NCBI GenBank assembly: GCA_022453515.1 | Contig: JAJNNY010000059.1 | Coordinates: 124,001 to 188,000, forward strand | Direction of reading: 5' to 3' | From: Astrocystis sublimbata | Taxonomy: Eukaryota; Ascomycota; Sordariomycetes; Xylariales; Xylariaceae | Length of the DNA stretch: 64,000 nt | Shown: in pieces, positions 12,788 to 23,315 of the stretch | Layout: every line of letters starts with the position of its first letter | Position numbering within the stretch: position 1 is the stretch's first letter | Notes under the pieces: generated by a model | Database searches by the model: none | Seen by the model: only the letters and a program-made list of their open reading frames with translations | What the model was told of the DNA's origin: nothing | Position numbers and translations under genes: made by a program

Positions 12788-13523
12788 TCTGTCTTACGAT
12801 CTTTCTCATTTGTTGTATCAACTCTGTTGCATCTGTACTCCGTCATTCTCTGGGTTTAGATTTCTTTTGTCGCATCACTGCATTTAGCTCATGGGGTTCA
12901 CAGTACCAGTTGTATGGAATAGCGTGCGATGCTTTAAGTCGGTCGAAACTAGCGGGAAATTCTGCAGAAATTCATAATGAATGATTGCCTTCATGTACAG
13001 AGTGTCTCACATGCAATTTGTAGTGGTCGTTTCGCAACTTTGAATACGCCATCCAGGACCGGAGAGCAGGAACCATTGAGCCTTAAGTCTCTGTTCAAGG
13101 CAGCAGCAGTTGACCTGTAAATCAAAGCTAAGCCCAAGCACCTACCGTTGCCCATAGCATTCGGGTAACACATTGGTCAAGGTAAAGTTGTGCTAGAAGC
13201 TACCTACCGACCATCTTCCATCAGCTTCAGACTTGATGGCTACGTCTTTGCAATACAGTTAGGCATCAAGGACCGTGGTTTTCACAAGTAGGTAGGTACT
13301 GAGTACCTTCTACCGCCATCTAGCAACATCACTGTTCAGACAAACACAACCGTTTCTTTCTTATTTTCCCATTCTATCTCTCCCCATCTCTCCTCATCTA
13401 TTCCTGACCAACAACATAGTCTTCATCAGATTCAAACGAGTTTACTCGTCACTGCCACCGGCCACATTGGCGCTCGGAAGAACACTCCATCGTAGGAAGG
13501 CAGCAAACTCTTGCATTTGATTG
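12788..13523. other. Intergenic, no gene seen
   Basis: The first part is presumably the 3' UTR of the coiled-coil gene. From about 13330 the sequence becomes C/T-rich, typical of a fungal promoter and 5' leader for the downstream gene. Several TAGGTA/TACCTA strings occur. Confidence 0.5.
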
Positions 13524-13776
13524 ATGTCACGAAGACATCGATCGGTAAGCATTATATCTTTCCTATATATCGTCTTCCCTGGGGCTAACGCAAGTATCCT
13601 CCAGCTACCTACCTACACAATCACCGGCGAAGCAGTAAGAGATCTTCCTCGCCAGGTCCTTGCCCAACCCTACACCTAGCCAGCCACCCTACCATGTCTT
13701 AATCTTCTAATAGCATTAACAGGTCCTCAGCATATCAGCAAGACAAGAAACCTTGGTCGGCACCGGAGCCCACTAG
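13524..13776 (+). promoter_or_regulatory. Putative spliced upstream ORF, 34 codons
   Basis: An ATG at 13524 opens a frame across three leader exons, 13524-13544, 13605-13634 and 13723-13776. They are joined at a GTAAGC donor with a CCAG acceptor (branch GCTAAC) and a GTAAGA donor with an AACAG acceptor. The frame ends in TAG only 5 nt before the ATG of the main gene at 13782. If transcribed and spliced as drawn it would be a spliced uORF able to dampen translation of the membrane protein. It could instead be untranslated leader with two introns. Confidence 0.4.
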
Positions 13777-13781
13777 CAACA

Positions 13782-14275
13782 ATGGCTCCTCAATCTTCTC
13801 ATTCTAAGAAAAACCCGAAGAACGCCGCCAAGAGAACGCAGGCAGGTGCGGCTAAACCAGAGAGCCGCCCTGTCGAGTTTGCTTCGCGCTATGTGTCTGA
13901 GAGAGAAATCCTCGAGTTCTGCGAGAGCCAGCTCCGCTGGATCGAACGCATCGAAGGCTGGTTTGATACTGCAGGACATTCCGTCCATGTCGCAGCCCAC
14001 GTAATTGCGAACGTTCTGGCTCTGCCGTTCGTCCTCCTCATTAGGTACGTACGCGTTGTCGCGAGTTGATCTGTACGAGGGCAAGATCTGAATTAACTTC
14101 CGACAGTATTCTGAGACTCATCTGGTATGACGTGTCCAAACTCATACTTTCTCGTCGGTAAGAGCTTTTGTCCCTATCTTGACCATGATTATTATGAAGA
14201 CGAAAACCTAACTTCTTTGACAGCGTTGGCAAACTGGGCCGCACCCTACGCAATGGACAGATTGAACGACACTGA
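13782..14275 (+). CDS. Small membrane protein, 3 exons, 121 aa
   Basis: Exons are 13782-14044, 14107-14157 and 14224-14275, giving 122 codons including stop with consistent phases. The first 35 residues are basic and Ser/Asn-rich. An acidic/aromatic helix follows, then a hydrophobic stretch from about residue 66 to 100 that continues across the first splice join and probably forms one or two membrane segments. The C-terminus is basic. I do not recognise the family. It is convergent with the LrgB-like gene, 143 bp away. Confidence 0.65.
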
Positions 14276-14418
14276 TTCAAGCAAGATGGTGAGGCGCGAT
14301 GCAGCTATTTGGGGGAAAAGGGTCAACAGTTGGTATCGGGAATGGGTATCACATGACAGCATACTGAGCTTCATCTGCGAGGAACGCGATTTTATTCGGA
14401 GTGGTTCAGAGAGGTCAT

Positions 14419-16391
14419 TCAGAGAGCAACGAGCGAACGGATGACAGCCACGACTGGCGGAATGGATGTGAAGAGGACGGTGATCGCGCCAAAAAGACCC
14501 ATAGACAGGCTAGACAGTGCTGCTGCCCGCGGATCGGTGCGCAAGAGCAGCGCGGTCGCAATAGCAGAGGAATTTGCCCCCAACGTGACGCCCCGAGTGA
14601 CATAGTCGTCTGCAAACCCACATGATAAGTCAGTCAGTCAAAGTCAAGTTTCGCAGCGTGGCAAAGTGAATGAGGAGAAAGCGACCGAGTAGACAAGGGA
14701 CTTACCATCAGGGATTTTCAAAAGTGCAAGAATCCTCTGTCCAACCAAGACGCCCACGATGCCGCTCGTGATGGCCAGCGCCGCCACCGTGTTGGCGTCT
14801 CCTCCCAGGTTCGCCACGGCCGGGATCGCGAGCGCGAGCGTCAGGCTGCGTCCGGCGAACGCGAGACTGCGCTCGGCGCTGATCCCGATGGCGAAGCATA
14901 TGTACGGATATGCGAACAGGGTGCCGATGGAGATGACTACGTTCGGGAGCACGATGGCGAGGAAGTGCTGCTTGAGCTCGCGGCGGTATTGGTACATTGG
15001 TAGGGCGAGAGAGACGATGCTGGCGTCCACTTAAGAGTGGTATGGGTCAGTTACTGCTAGTTTATAAGAGTGGTTATTCCTGTTCCTCGACAGAAGACTT
15101 CACTTACGAACACTAGCGAACAGGTCTCCCGCACCTGGGAGTTGATCTGTGTTATTGTCCCAAAGTTTCAGGTAGTTGGCACCAGTGCGGAATTCATGCA
15201 ACGTCACGGCGAGGCTCTGGGCTTTGATTAGTCCGAGGACCCAGAGGCCTAGAACTGTAAATAAAGATGATACCAGGACGGGATGCAGGTATTGTCGCCA
15301 AGCGGGCGGGATGGCCATCGCGGCGAAGTACGCAAGTATGCTGAAAGTCGCTTGAAGCGGCAGCGCGTAGCCGACGCCGTAGTACACCGGTATGCCCACG
15401 AATGTGAAAAGCAGCGCGTAGGTCAGGATGTCGATCCGGCTCGTCACGATCGCTGCCCATCTGCTTGCGCGCGGAGGAGGGAGCGGATCCTGGGTTGGGA
15501 GAGAAGGCTCGTGTCCTTCGGGACCTGGTGATGAATCGCGAGAGTCGTGGTGATGTGTCTGCTGGACATCGTGGGATCTGGGCGGGCGCTGGATCTCGGA
15601 CGAAGCTTCTGCTCGTGCGAGTTCAGAACTTGTGCGCGTCGATGGGGTGTTCGCCGACGCCGGCGTCGTGGTCATGAGGATCTCGTCGTTTTCGCTGCCG
15701 AGCTCTTCTGCACGTTCGGTCATGGCGCGCTTGGTGGTTCCGAGAACTAGCTGTAGGCCTCGGGTCATGTACGCTGCTAGTGCCATCATGACGAGGAATC
15801 CAATCACTTGTTCGTTAGCGAGGTTGAAGACTCAAGTATAGTTGATGATACACATACCGAACACAGCGATGATCTTCAATACTTCGATCCCGCCGATTGA
15901 TGGACTGAGGGGCAGCAATACGAATGAAGGCGTGAAGAAGACATTGATCCATTGCAGGAGCCATCTGCCCTGCGATTGAGGGTTAGTTGTGTTGCGCTCT
16001 CTTTCTATCTTGTTGATTGCGATGCGAAAACTCAACGAACCGGTATCTCAATAATGGCGACGACACGTCTTGTGCGGTTTTCTCCGATAACCCTCTCTAA
16101 TAGGAGTAACCCCAGGAACAGAATCACAAGACATGCGACAGAGGCCGGGAACGAAACGCCGCCCAGTTCCAGCAGCTTGTTGACACCGAATGTAGTCGCG
16201 AGGATTGCTAATATGCCTATGGGGATGTAAAGCCATGATCTAATAAGCTGCTTCGCCGAGCTTTTGGTGACCTGCGAAGAGAGTTGTCGTTAGGTATTGT
16301 AGAAGCATCCGGACGAATGGGAGGCACAACTGACCAGCTGGGCTGCGACGAGCAAGTCGTTTAATACAGCGCTATCTCCGCCCACAGCCAT
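14419..16391 (-). CDS. LrgB-family membrane transporter, PLGG1-like, 6 exons, 537 aa
   Basis: Exons on the minus strand are 16391-16335, 16271-16041, 15969-15858, 15806-15108, 15029-14706 and 14609-14419; phases agree and total 538 codons including stop. The N-terminal half has several hydrophobic helices (LrgA-like). A hydrophilic Ser/Thr/His/Pro linker of about 100 residues follows, then a multi-pass C-terminal half with the LrgB signature: RSLTLALAIP, then GGDANTVAALAITSGIVG, then a GVTLGANSSAIATA-type segment. The fused LrgA-LrgB layout is that of the plant plastid glycolate/glycerate translocator PLGG1; bacterial LrgB relatives are linked to cell lysis and pyruvate transport. In a fungus the substrate is unknown; a short-chain organic acid is a reasonable guess. 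Confidence 0.85.
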
Positions 16392-17159
16392 GATGAATTG
16401 GAAAGATTTAATATGAGGAAAGAGATCTCTTCTGATATATTCGGACGCTAGATTGCTATTGTCTTCCTCGATATTTACAGCTAGAGATGATGTCGTTGAT
16501 ACTATTGATTGTCCATTGACTCAAACGCGACGGGATGAGTGGGGATTAGAACTGCGGCTGACGGATTCTTTGAACTGTTGCGAAGCTACAGAATGCTGCT
16601 CATACTGGAATATTGTATTTTCAATATATTATTTTAAGAGTTTTTGGGTAGAGTTGATGGTTTAAGGTTCATTCTACTCATGTCGAATGATCATTAATTC
16701 ATCGCATGCGATAGTGTTGTGATTCGCCAGTTCGGCGCGATCAGATGGCACGATTGGACTAACGGACAAGGGGAGCCCGACTTCGGAAGACCTAAAGCAC
16801 GGTGTGTCTAGGTGTATGTAATCATCGTCGCATTGTGAGTGAGAATTAAAATCTGCGCAAATACATGGACTCAAGCTAAAGGGCCGGCCAAACTTCCTGA
16901 AATCTCCTCCATCTTTGCTGAACAGCTATTATTAGTGCAAGATGGGAAGCCTACATCACATCATGCGATCATCTCGTGAAGCGATTGCCAAGGGCCCCAG
17001 CAAATCCATCCAAATCCACCCAAACCATCGGCGACAATGAATGAACGATACCCCGTAACCATGATGCCCTACGCAGACATATATATCTCCATGCTACCTC
17101 GCGGTACCATCGTCGATGCAGTCGCCATCGGGAGAATTCGTAGTCGCCTGAGATCGCAA
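16392..17159. other. Intergenic, no gene seen
   Basis: This holds the promoter side of the LrgB-like gene and the 3' side of the next minus-strand gene. AT-rich near 16600-16660. No coding or RNA feature is supportable. Confidence 0.5.
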
Positions 17160-18259
17160 TCACTGCGAGTCGGGAGCCGTCTCAGCGTCACGGACAACCG
17201 TAGTATGTCTCAGATCCGCCCAGAGGAGAGGCTTGAACTTGACAGTACGCCAGTCTCTGTTCTGCAAAGTCAGTGGAAGAGAGGCGTGGTACATGGCCCA
17301 CGCCTCACGCAGCTTAGTGATATTGACTGGGTACAGCATCGACCGCGCCAGAGACATATTCTCCGGGTCGATTTCACAGAACGTGCCGTCTCTGTTGTGA
17401 AATTGCTTCAACCCTTTCTTAACTGCGATACCTATAGTAATTGTGTTGGTTAGCGATCGCCAGGCGCAGGATTTGTTGATAGGGGTTGGAACGTACTGCG
17501 GATGGCCTGAAAGGCGTCGAGGGCGGCCTGGCAAATCCTGGCTTTCTTTGGGTCGGTTACCTGCCGACGCGGCTGTGTATTCATGGCCTTGAGCTCCTCG
17601 ATCTCAGGTGAACTGCAATCCACGGCTTTGATCGTGAAAACGATGTAAACGATCTTGAGATCCTTGAACAATTCCAGGAACCTGAGAACCCCGGCGTAAC
17701 AGACACTGCCTACCCCAGCATGGCCCGGAACCTGGATGCAGTCGAGGCATACGAATGGCTTGTATTTCGTGGTGTGCATCCAGCCCTTCTGGATAAGGTC
17801 GATCTCAATGCCGAATTGGGTGATGCCGTCGAAGAGGCTTCTGTTGGCCGGGGTATTCAGGGCGTATGCAGCACCTGCCGTCGTGCCGAAGTTCCAGCGG
17901 AACGTCATGAGGTCGGTCCCCCGGTAGACACGAGCAGCAACGCCATTCTCCGCCACGTTGATTCTACGCGAGCGCTGGGTGTCGTGGTAGACAACTTTGA
18001 CCTCGTTGCCCTGCTCCATCTTCGCTAGTAGCTTGGTGAAGGCGTACAAAGAAGCTCCATCGATCTTGGCCAGCCGGATCCGTTCACGCCAGGTAGACGA
18101 ATCCTGCTTCTCGTCATTTCCGGGCGTCAGAACCAGTCGTCCAGGTCGTTTGGGGTGCTGAGTGAGTCTGAAGCGATGGGCGCCTGACAGCAGTTCTGCG
18201 GCGACGTGCTCCCAGATCCATACTTTCAGCTCCATGGAGAGGTCCTTGTAGGTTGCCAT
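17160..18259 (-). CDS. Protein of unknown function, 2 exons, 344 aa
   Basis: Exons on the minus strand are 18259-17497 and 17431-17160, joined over a 65-bp intron with a GTACGT donor and an ACTATAG acceptor. I start at the ATG of MATYKDLS; the open frame runs three codons further but without an ATG. The N-terminus (LSMELKVWIWEHV) resembles the start of fungal 2EXR/F-box-like proteins, in which a short Pro/Leu-x-Glu-Leu-x-x-x-Ile-Trp motif opens the protein. The rest matches no family I know. There is no signal peptide or membrane segment. Such genes are numerous and variable in filamentous ascomycetes. Confidence 0.7.
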
Positions 18260-19696
18260 TATGATCACCTGGTTGTTGTCCGGTTATTACCTGATTGAGC
18301 ATTGAGAAAGGTCGATGAGGGCTGTGGGCTGGTAAAGCTGAGATAGAGGCTGGAGAGGATATTACCTTGATGGTTCACTGCACCGCGCTCCAGAACGTGA
18401 CTTTGAATAAGCAAGTTATTGAAGCTTGCAGCGGTACACTGTGATGAATTGTAGCAATGACGGGGGCAACTCCAGGGCAGACGCGGCATCACTCGTGGTC
18501 CTGTGGCCAGAGGAACGTCGCATGGATGTAGTTGAAGGAAGGAAGAGAGTTGGCAATTTAAATCCTCGAGGAGCGATGGACTTGAGCACCTAGCTTGCGT
18601 TGTGTCAGCGGGTTTGCTCTACAGGTTCTGTTTTTTCCCAGTTGCCAGGACCAGGCGTGGCTTATGATGCAGGCACATTAAGATGACACCAAACATCGGG
18701 TGGCTTAAGTATTGCAGTACTTGCCTCTATGTATCTTGTTTGCTCTAAGTTTCATGTAACCGTATTCTCTACCAAGGCAAGAGGTACCGAACCTACTTGG
18801 GCAGCCTACGACACATGCAGGTATTTACCCCTTTTCGGTCGTTAGATAGACATATTACTTGAGTTCTTCACTTTTGGGTAAACATGTAAGTCATATGGAC
18901 CAAAGACATGAAAGAATATACTCGAGATACATGTGTAAAGGTCGTCTCGGCCTCGATATCTTGCAGCAATATTTTAACTTGAAATTTGATACATCCATCG
19001 ACAGTGTACCGTTAAGTACCTCGAGTACTCAGAGAGGTACCCAACACTGCTGAAAGCCTCAGTAGCACTGAGCACAGACCTCTACGAGAGGGAAGTTTTT
19101 AATTAGGTGCGTTAGATCGTACTACTTCATCGAATTTTAGATTCAGTGGCCGGATTCCAGAGCCCCCTGACGATGCAAAGTGGCAAATGCAGCAAAACCT
19201 ACATGATTACAATAGAAGCTCAATGAAAGAACCATGACGCATTTAAATTAAGTTAATAGCCACAAGTGATGTACGCAGTAAGAGGCTCTCAGGTATCTGG
19301 ATTTGTTGTATGTAGCTGGAAGTTTGGGATGTGGAGCGCCGACGTGGGTCACGATGTCATTGACTAGTCGACATGACATAATGTGTTAATCCCCGACACT
19401 GGACGATGTATTACTTTGACTCTACACCCACCAGAACTCAGTACATACAAGTCCACAGGTACATATCTACAGTGAATGCCGAGGCATAGAAACCTGCACC
19501 CATTTCAAAGAGAGAAAAGCAAATTGTACAAAGCAGCCTAGCAGACAGACGAACCACTCTCTGATGCAAGCCTGCAGGGTTCCTGGATTTCGAGCTATAT
19601 TATGATGATTTCTATGTCTGCAGCCACGTCTCTACACCCAAGAACTTGATCTAGTCGTACACCTACATGATATGAATACATTACTAGGTAGATAGA
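18260..19696. other. Intergenic, no gene seen
   Basis: About 1.4 kb between the start of the 344-aa gene and the 3' end of CFT2. Short open frames here lack coding character. Low-complexity TACC/GGTA strings and A/T-rich tracts are present. Confidence 0.5.
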
Positions 19697-22561
19697 TCAC
19701 GCCCCCGCAACCACGGCCAGATTCTCGTAAATAGTGCGTTTCACAGCGTAAAACGTGCCACCCGTCATGGCCGCTGGCCCACTGGCACCACTCCCCGGCA
19801 ATCCAATGCTCTCGACATCGATGCGTCCTGTAGCCGTCTTCCTCACCACGACCGAGCCGTCGACCAGCAGGGTGCCTTCTCCCCGGAACTCGGCCGTGTG
19901 GCCGGACTGCTGCATTGCTTTTCTCAGATCCGCGAGGCGCAACTCTCCGACGTGCAGGGGCTGCGCCACGGAGCGGATGGCCGATGCCACGTTCGGGGGC
20001 AAGGCGTCGAGCGTTGGCTTTCCAGGGGCCTCTGCTGACCCGTTGGTTGGTTGCGACTGAGACTGCGAGTCCTCTGTCTTGATGCGCTTGTGGGACGCGT
20101 CATCGTCGTCGTTGTCGTCTGCCGCATGTATCTGAGCAGCGAAGAGCCGGCCTGTGATGGTGGCAATGGTTAAGCCCCGCACACTCTGCCACTTCAGCTG
20201 CTTGACCAGCGGCCGCTCGAGCTTCACCACCCAGGCATTTGTATCGACACTTGCGTCGATGATGTGACCCATACTGGGCGTATGTATGTCGATGGAGCCC
20301 TCTGCTATGAGTTTCTTGCAATCGGACGCCAGCGCCATCGTGTCTTCGCTGCTTCCACCGACGAGGATCAACTTGCGCGGCTGGATGAGAGGGATCAGCA
20401 TGTGCAGACTGCGCTTGTCGTGAATACCCGCGAAGTCAACGAAATCGATTTGCAGCTTGACTGTGATCCTCTCTGTGGTGACAACTAGCTTCGAGGGGCC
20501 GTTGACCGTCTCATCCTGATCCTCAGGTATTGCGTCCAGTTCATCGTCCACTACGCCGTCGGGCAGATCCGTTTGGAAATCATCAGTCATGTTCCTTCCC
20601 GGCGCGGGGCGTTTGTGGTTCTGAGATGCGTTGCTCTTGTTTGCAGGGACCGCATCGGCCCATTTGCGCTTTTTGCCCACATGATCGTGGTCATCATTCT
20701 TGCCCAACTGGTCCATGTCGCCTCCATCGCCATCATCGCGTTCCTCGGCCCTCAAGAAATCCTCTGGTCGAATGACTTCACCGTACTCATCCTCGCGTTT
20801 CCGCCGCACTGGATGCGGGTTCCACCTGTCCCTCCCTTTCTTATCTCTTACATCGAAATCGTAGACCCCTTTCTTCTTTAGCAATATATTGACACCCAAG
20901 TCTTCGTCAGTAAGCGCAGCTTTCTTCCTGCCGGCCTGACCGAGGATAATAGCCTTGTTGAGAGCTCTGCCTTGTTGTTCATCTTCAGAGTCTTCGGACT
21001 CGGATGAAGACTCGGAAACGTCATCTGCTACGTCCCCGGCCGTCTCGAGCGTGACTCCACCTCCCCCCTGTAGGGTTGTCTGGAGCTGGCGTTGCTGGGC
21101 GAGCCACTGCTGATACCGGGCAAGATCATTGCCTTCCAGCGCTTCTTTTTGGGCGTCTATAAAATCAAGAGTTTGCGAGTTATTGCCGTTCGCCTCGCCC
21201 TCGTCTTCCTGCCGCTCTTTCCACCACGTCCAAAGAGTTCTCGCTAACGATGGATGTGATGACGAGGCCAATGACGGATACTCAGTCAAGATGACCATAT
21301 TGGCAGGGTCCTGGGCGAGGTGTCTCAAGACCGACTTTGAGAACCCCCATTCCAGACTCGCATCGCTGGCGATGATGACCTTGCCGACCGCAGTATCGCC
21401 ATCGCCCTCGCGTGATAGCACCTTCTCGACCTGCCCTCTCCGGTCCAGCAAGCGCAGATATCTAAAGTCGAAAGGACCGGCGTCCTTGCCTTGCCTGTTG
21501 CCATCCGGGGCATTTCGTTTGGAGCCGTCGGCGGTAGCTTCGAATTCGCGCACAACACTGTCATCCATCCACTCCAACATGCTTCGGGCGTATCTCATCA
21601 CACTATGAACGTTGCGCCCAGCCAGGTACAGCTTCGCCTGGCTTAGCTTGTTGTCGCCGGGTGGCGCATCAGTCCTCCAGGCGTGCTCTAACAGGTAGGC
21701 CAGCTCTAAGACGCGGGCACTAGAGTCTGTAGGAATGAGCACTGTCCCGCCGTTCGCAACACATGCGGCTATCTTCTCGAGGAGTTGCTCGTCTCTTTTG
21801 GTGCGGCCGCCCGAGAGGGATTGCTTCTCAACACCACGGCTGCTGCAAATCAGAGCAGTGGGCTTCCTCAATTGCTCAATGACCTCGGCGCCCCCACCGC
21901 CAGCACCCCCCAGCCAGGCAGCACCAGCGAACACATTCTCGCGCGCTTGGTTCCAATCGACGGCATATACGACTGACTCGAGGCCATGCTGTATGTGCCA
22001 GATGGTACCACCAAGAGTGTGACCCGAGTTGTAGGCAGTGATGGTCAAGCCGTTGAGAGACGGGGAGAAGGGCGAGCCTCGAGGTTGATGTGGTTGCGAG
22101 TATTTCAGAGGATGGATTAGGGAGAAATAGGTGGCGATCTCGTCGGTGGAGGGGGTCTGCAGGAGGAAGTTGGTCGAGGCTTGGTCTTCGGGGAAGGCGA
22201 CGCCATCGAGGGCGCTTGAGGGGATGGTGGTGGCAGCGGCAGGCGTCGAGGCGTACAAGTCTTGGAGCAGGGTGCGACCGAGGCCGATGATGGGGCTCGT
22301 GGCGTAGACGGGGATGCGGGTGAAGAGCGGGAAGTGCTTGCAGCAGTGGGCGAAGGCGGCGATGTGCTCGGTGGTGGCGTGGGTGAGGAGGATCAGGGAC
22401 AGGGTCGGGACCTGCTTCTCGAGCTCCTTGAGCTTGGCTATGTCGAAGGACTCGTCCCAGCCGACGCCGACGAGGATCTTGATGCCGCCATCGAGCTCGA
22501 GGATGGACTGCGATGCGGCGGATTCGGAAAGGGCCCCTAGCAATGGGCTGAAGGTGAACAT
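19697..22561 (-). CDS. CFT2: Cleavage and polyadenylation factor subunit 2 (CPSF-100), 954 aa
   Basis: This is an intronless frame of the size usual for fungal CFT2. Residues 1-200 form a metallo-beta-lactamase fold; at the position where the nuclease CPSF-73 has its HxHxDH metal motif this protein reads THATTEH, so it should be catalytically dead, as is normal for CPSF-100. A beta-CASP region with SSRGVEKQSLSGG follows. A long acidic Ser/Glu/Asp segment lies around residues 500-530. The C-terminal region carries an ERITVK strand and an acidic insertion. The protein acts in the nucleus in the cleavage and polyadenylation complex. It is divergent from NRDE2 across 754 bp. Confidence 0.93.
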   Translation of the reverse strand: MFTFSPLLGALSESAASQSILELDGGIKILVGVGWDESFDIAKLKELEKQVPTLSLILLTHATTEHIAAFAHCCKHFPLFTRIPVYATSPIIGLGRTLLQDLYASTPAAATTIPSSALDGVAFPEDQASTNFLLQTPSTDEIATYFSLIHPLKYSQPHQPRGSPFSPSLNGLTITAYNSGHTLGGTIWHIQHGLESVVYAVDWNQARENVFAGAAWLGGAGGGGAEVIEQLRKPTALICSSRGVEKQSLSGGRTKRDEQLLEKIAACVANGGTVLIPTDSSARVLELAYLLEHAWRTDAPPGDNKLSQAKLYLAGRNVHSVMRYARSMLEWMDDSVVREFEATADGSKRNAPDGNRQGKDAGPFDFRYLRLLDRRGQVEKVLSREGDGDTAVGKVIIASDASLEWGFSKSVLRHLAQDPANMVILTEYPSLASSSHPSLARTLWTWWKERQEDEGEANGNNSQTLDFIDAQKEALEGNDLARYQQWLAQQRQLQTTLQGGGGVTLETAGDVADDVSESSSESEDSEDEQQGRALNKAIILGQAGRKKAALTDEDLGVNILLKKKGVYDFDVRDKKGRDRWNPHPVRRKREDEYGEVIRPEDFLRAEERDDGDGGDMDQLGKNDDHDHVGKKRKWADAVPANKSNASQNHKRPAPGRNMTDDFQTDLPDGVVDDELDAIPEDQDETVNGPSKLVVTTERITVKLQIDFVDFAGIHDKRSLHMLIPLIQPRKLILVGGSSEDTMALASDCKKLIAEGSIDIHTPSMGHIIDASVDTNAWVVKLERPLVKQLKWQSVRGLTIATITGRLFAAQIHAADDNDDDDASHKRIKTEDSQSQSQPTNGSAEAPGKPTLDALPPNVASAIRSVAQPLHVGELRLADLRKAMQQSGHTAEFRGEGTLLVDGSVVVRKTATGRIDVESIGLPGSGASGPAAMTGGTFYAVKRTIYENLAVVAGA

Positions 22562-23315
22562 GGCTGCATGATACGGTACGACACTTTGTGGGCGCTTGGT
22601 GTCTGCGTTCTTCCGATACTCTCCGACGTGCTCTTTGAGCCCTCAAGCTGATGTGCGCCTTGTCGCGATGGGTCTAGAACTCCATCGACAGCCTGCGTTT
22701 CGCGCTTGGCCTGGGCGAGTACGAGTAAATATTGTCGCGAAATCGAGTGGAGTGGGATGGGAGGTGTGTGTGGAAGTATCACGAGGGCAGTTATCGTCTC
22801 TTTGGTTCCAGCACTTCTGGAGATGTTCAGGCGATGCCGGGGGTACGAATAGCGGGAAATGTAGGAGATGTAGGTAAGGGATGACAGGTGGATGAGAGGA
22901 GGCCTTTGCGACGATGATGTCGCGCGACAAAGAATTCCAAGTACAGGCGGTCCACGCTAGGCGGCACCTCCCTAGGTAGCTGCCGAGCTGCGTAACCTCA
23001 GCTGTTGTAGGCGCTACCTACGTAGGTACCCAGTACTTGCAAGGTGGTCGCTGCGACCTTGCCCATGCGACTACTTTCGGTAAGCAAAGTACCCTTGGGC
23101 TCTTTGGGCGTAATATCCTACTCAATTGAAGCATTCAATACTAGCCAAACCCCGGCAAATGTCAGCTTCTTCAAACCTGCAAGTAGCGTGCATGTACATA
23201 TTTTGGTGATAGCTGACGATAGGGACAAGCCATGTGGCATTCGCCGAGCGTTCCATTTAACATAATACGAGCTTCTTTAGCATCTCACTTACCGTAATGA
23301 TTTAGCTTTTCCAGA
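22562..23315. promoter_or_regulatory. Shared intergenic region between divergent CFT2 and NRDE2
   Basis: The 754 bp between the two start codons must hold both promoters. It contains CTACCTACGTAGGTACCC-type palindromic strings near 23010-23030 and C/T-rich leader sequence on each side. I cannot define individual factor sites. Confidence 0.5.

Noticed and set aside
10568..18259. A possible gene cluster from the coiled-coil gene to the 344-aa gene
   Set aside because: The genes face different ways and share no biochemical theme.
21876..22646. 256-codon minus-strand frame
   Set aside because: It is an Arg/His/Pro-rich shadow of the CFT2 frame.
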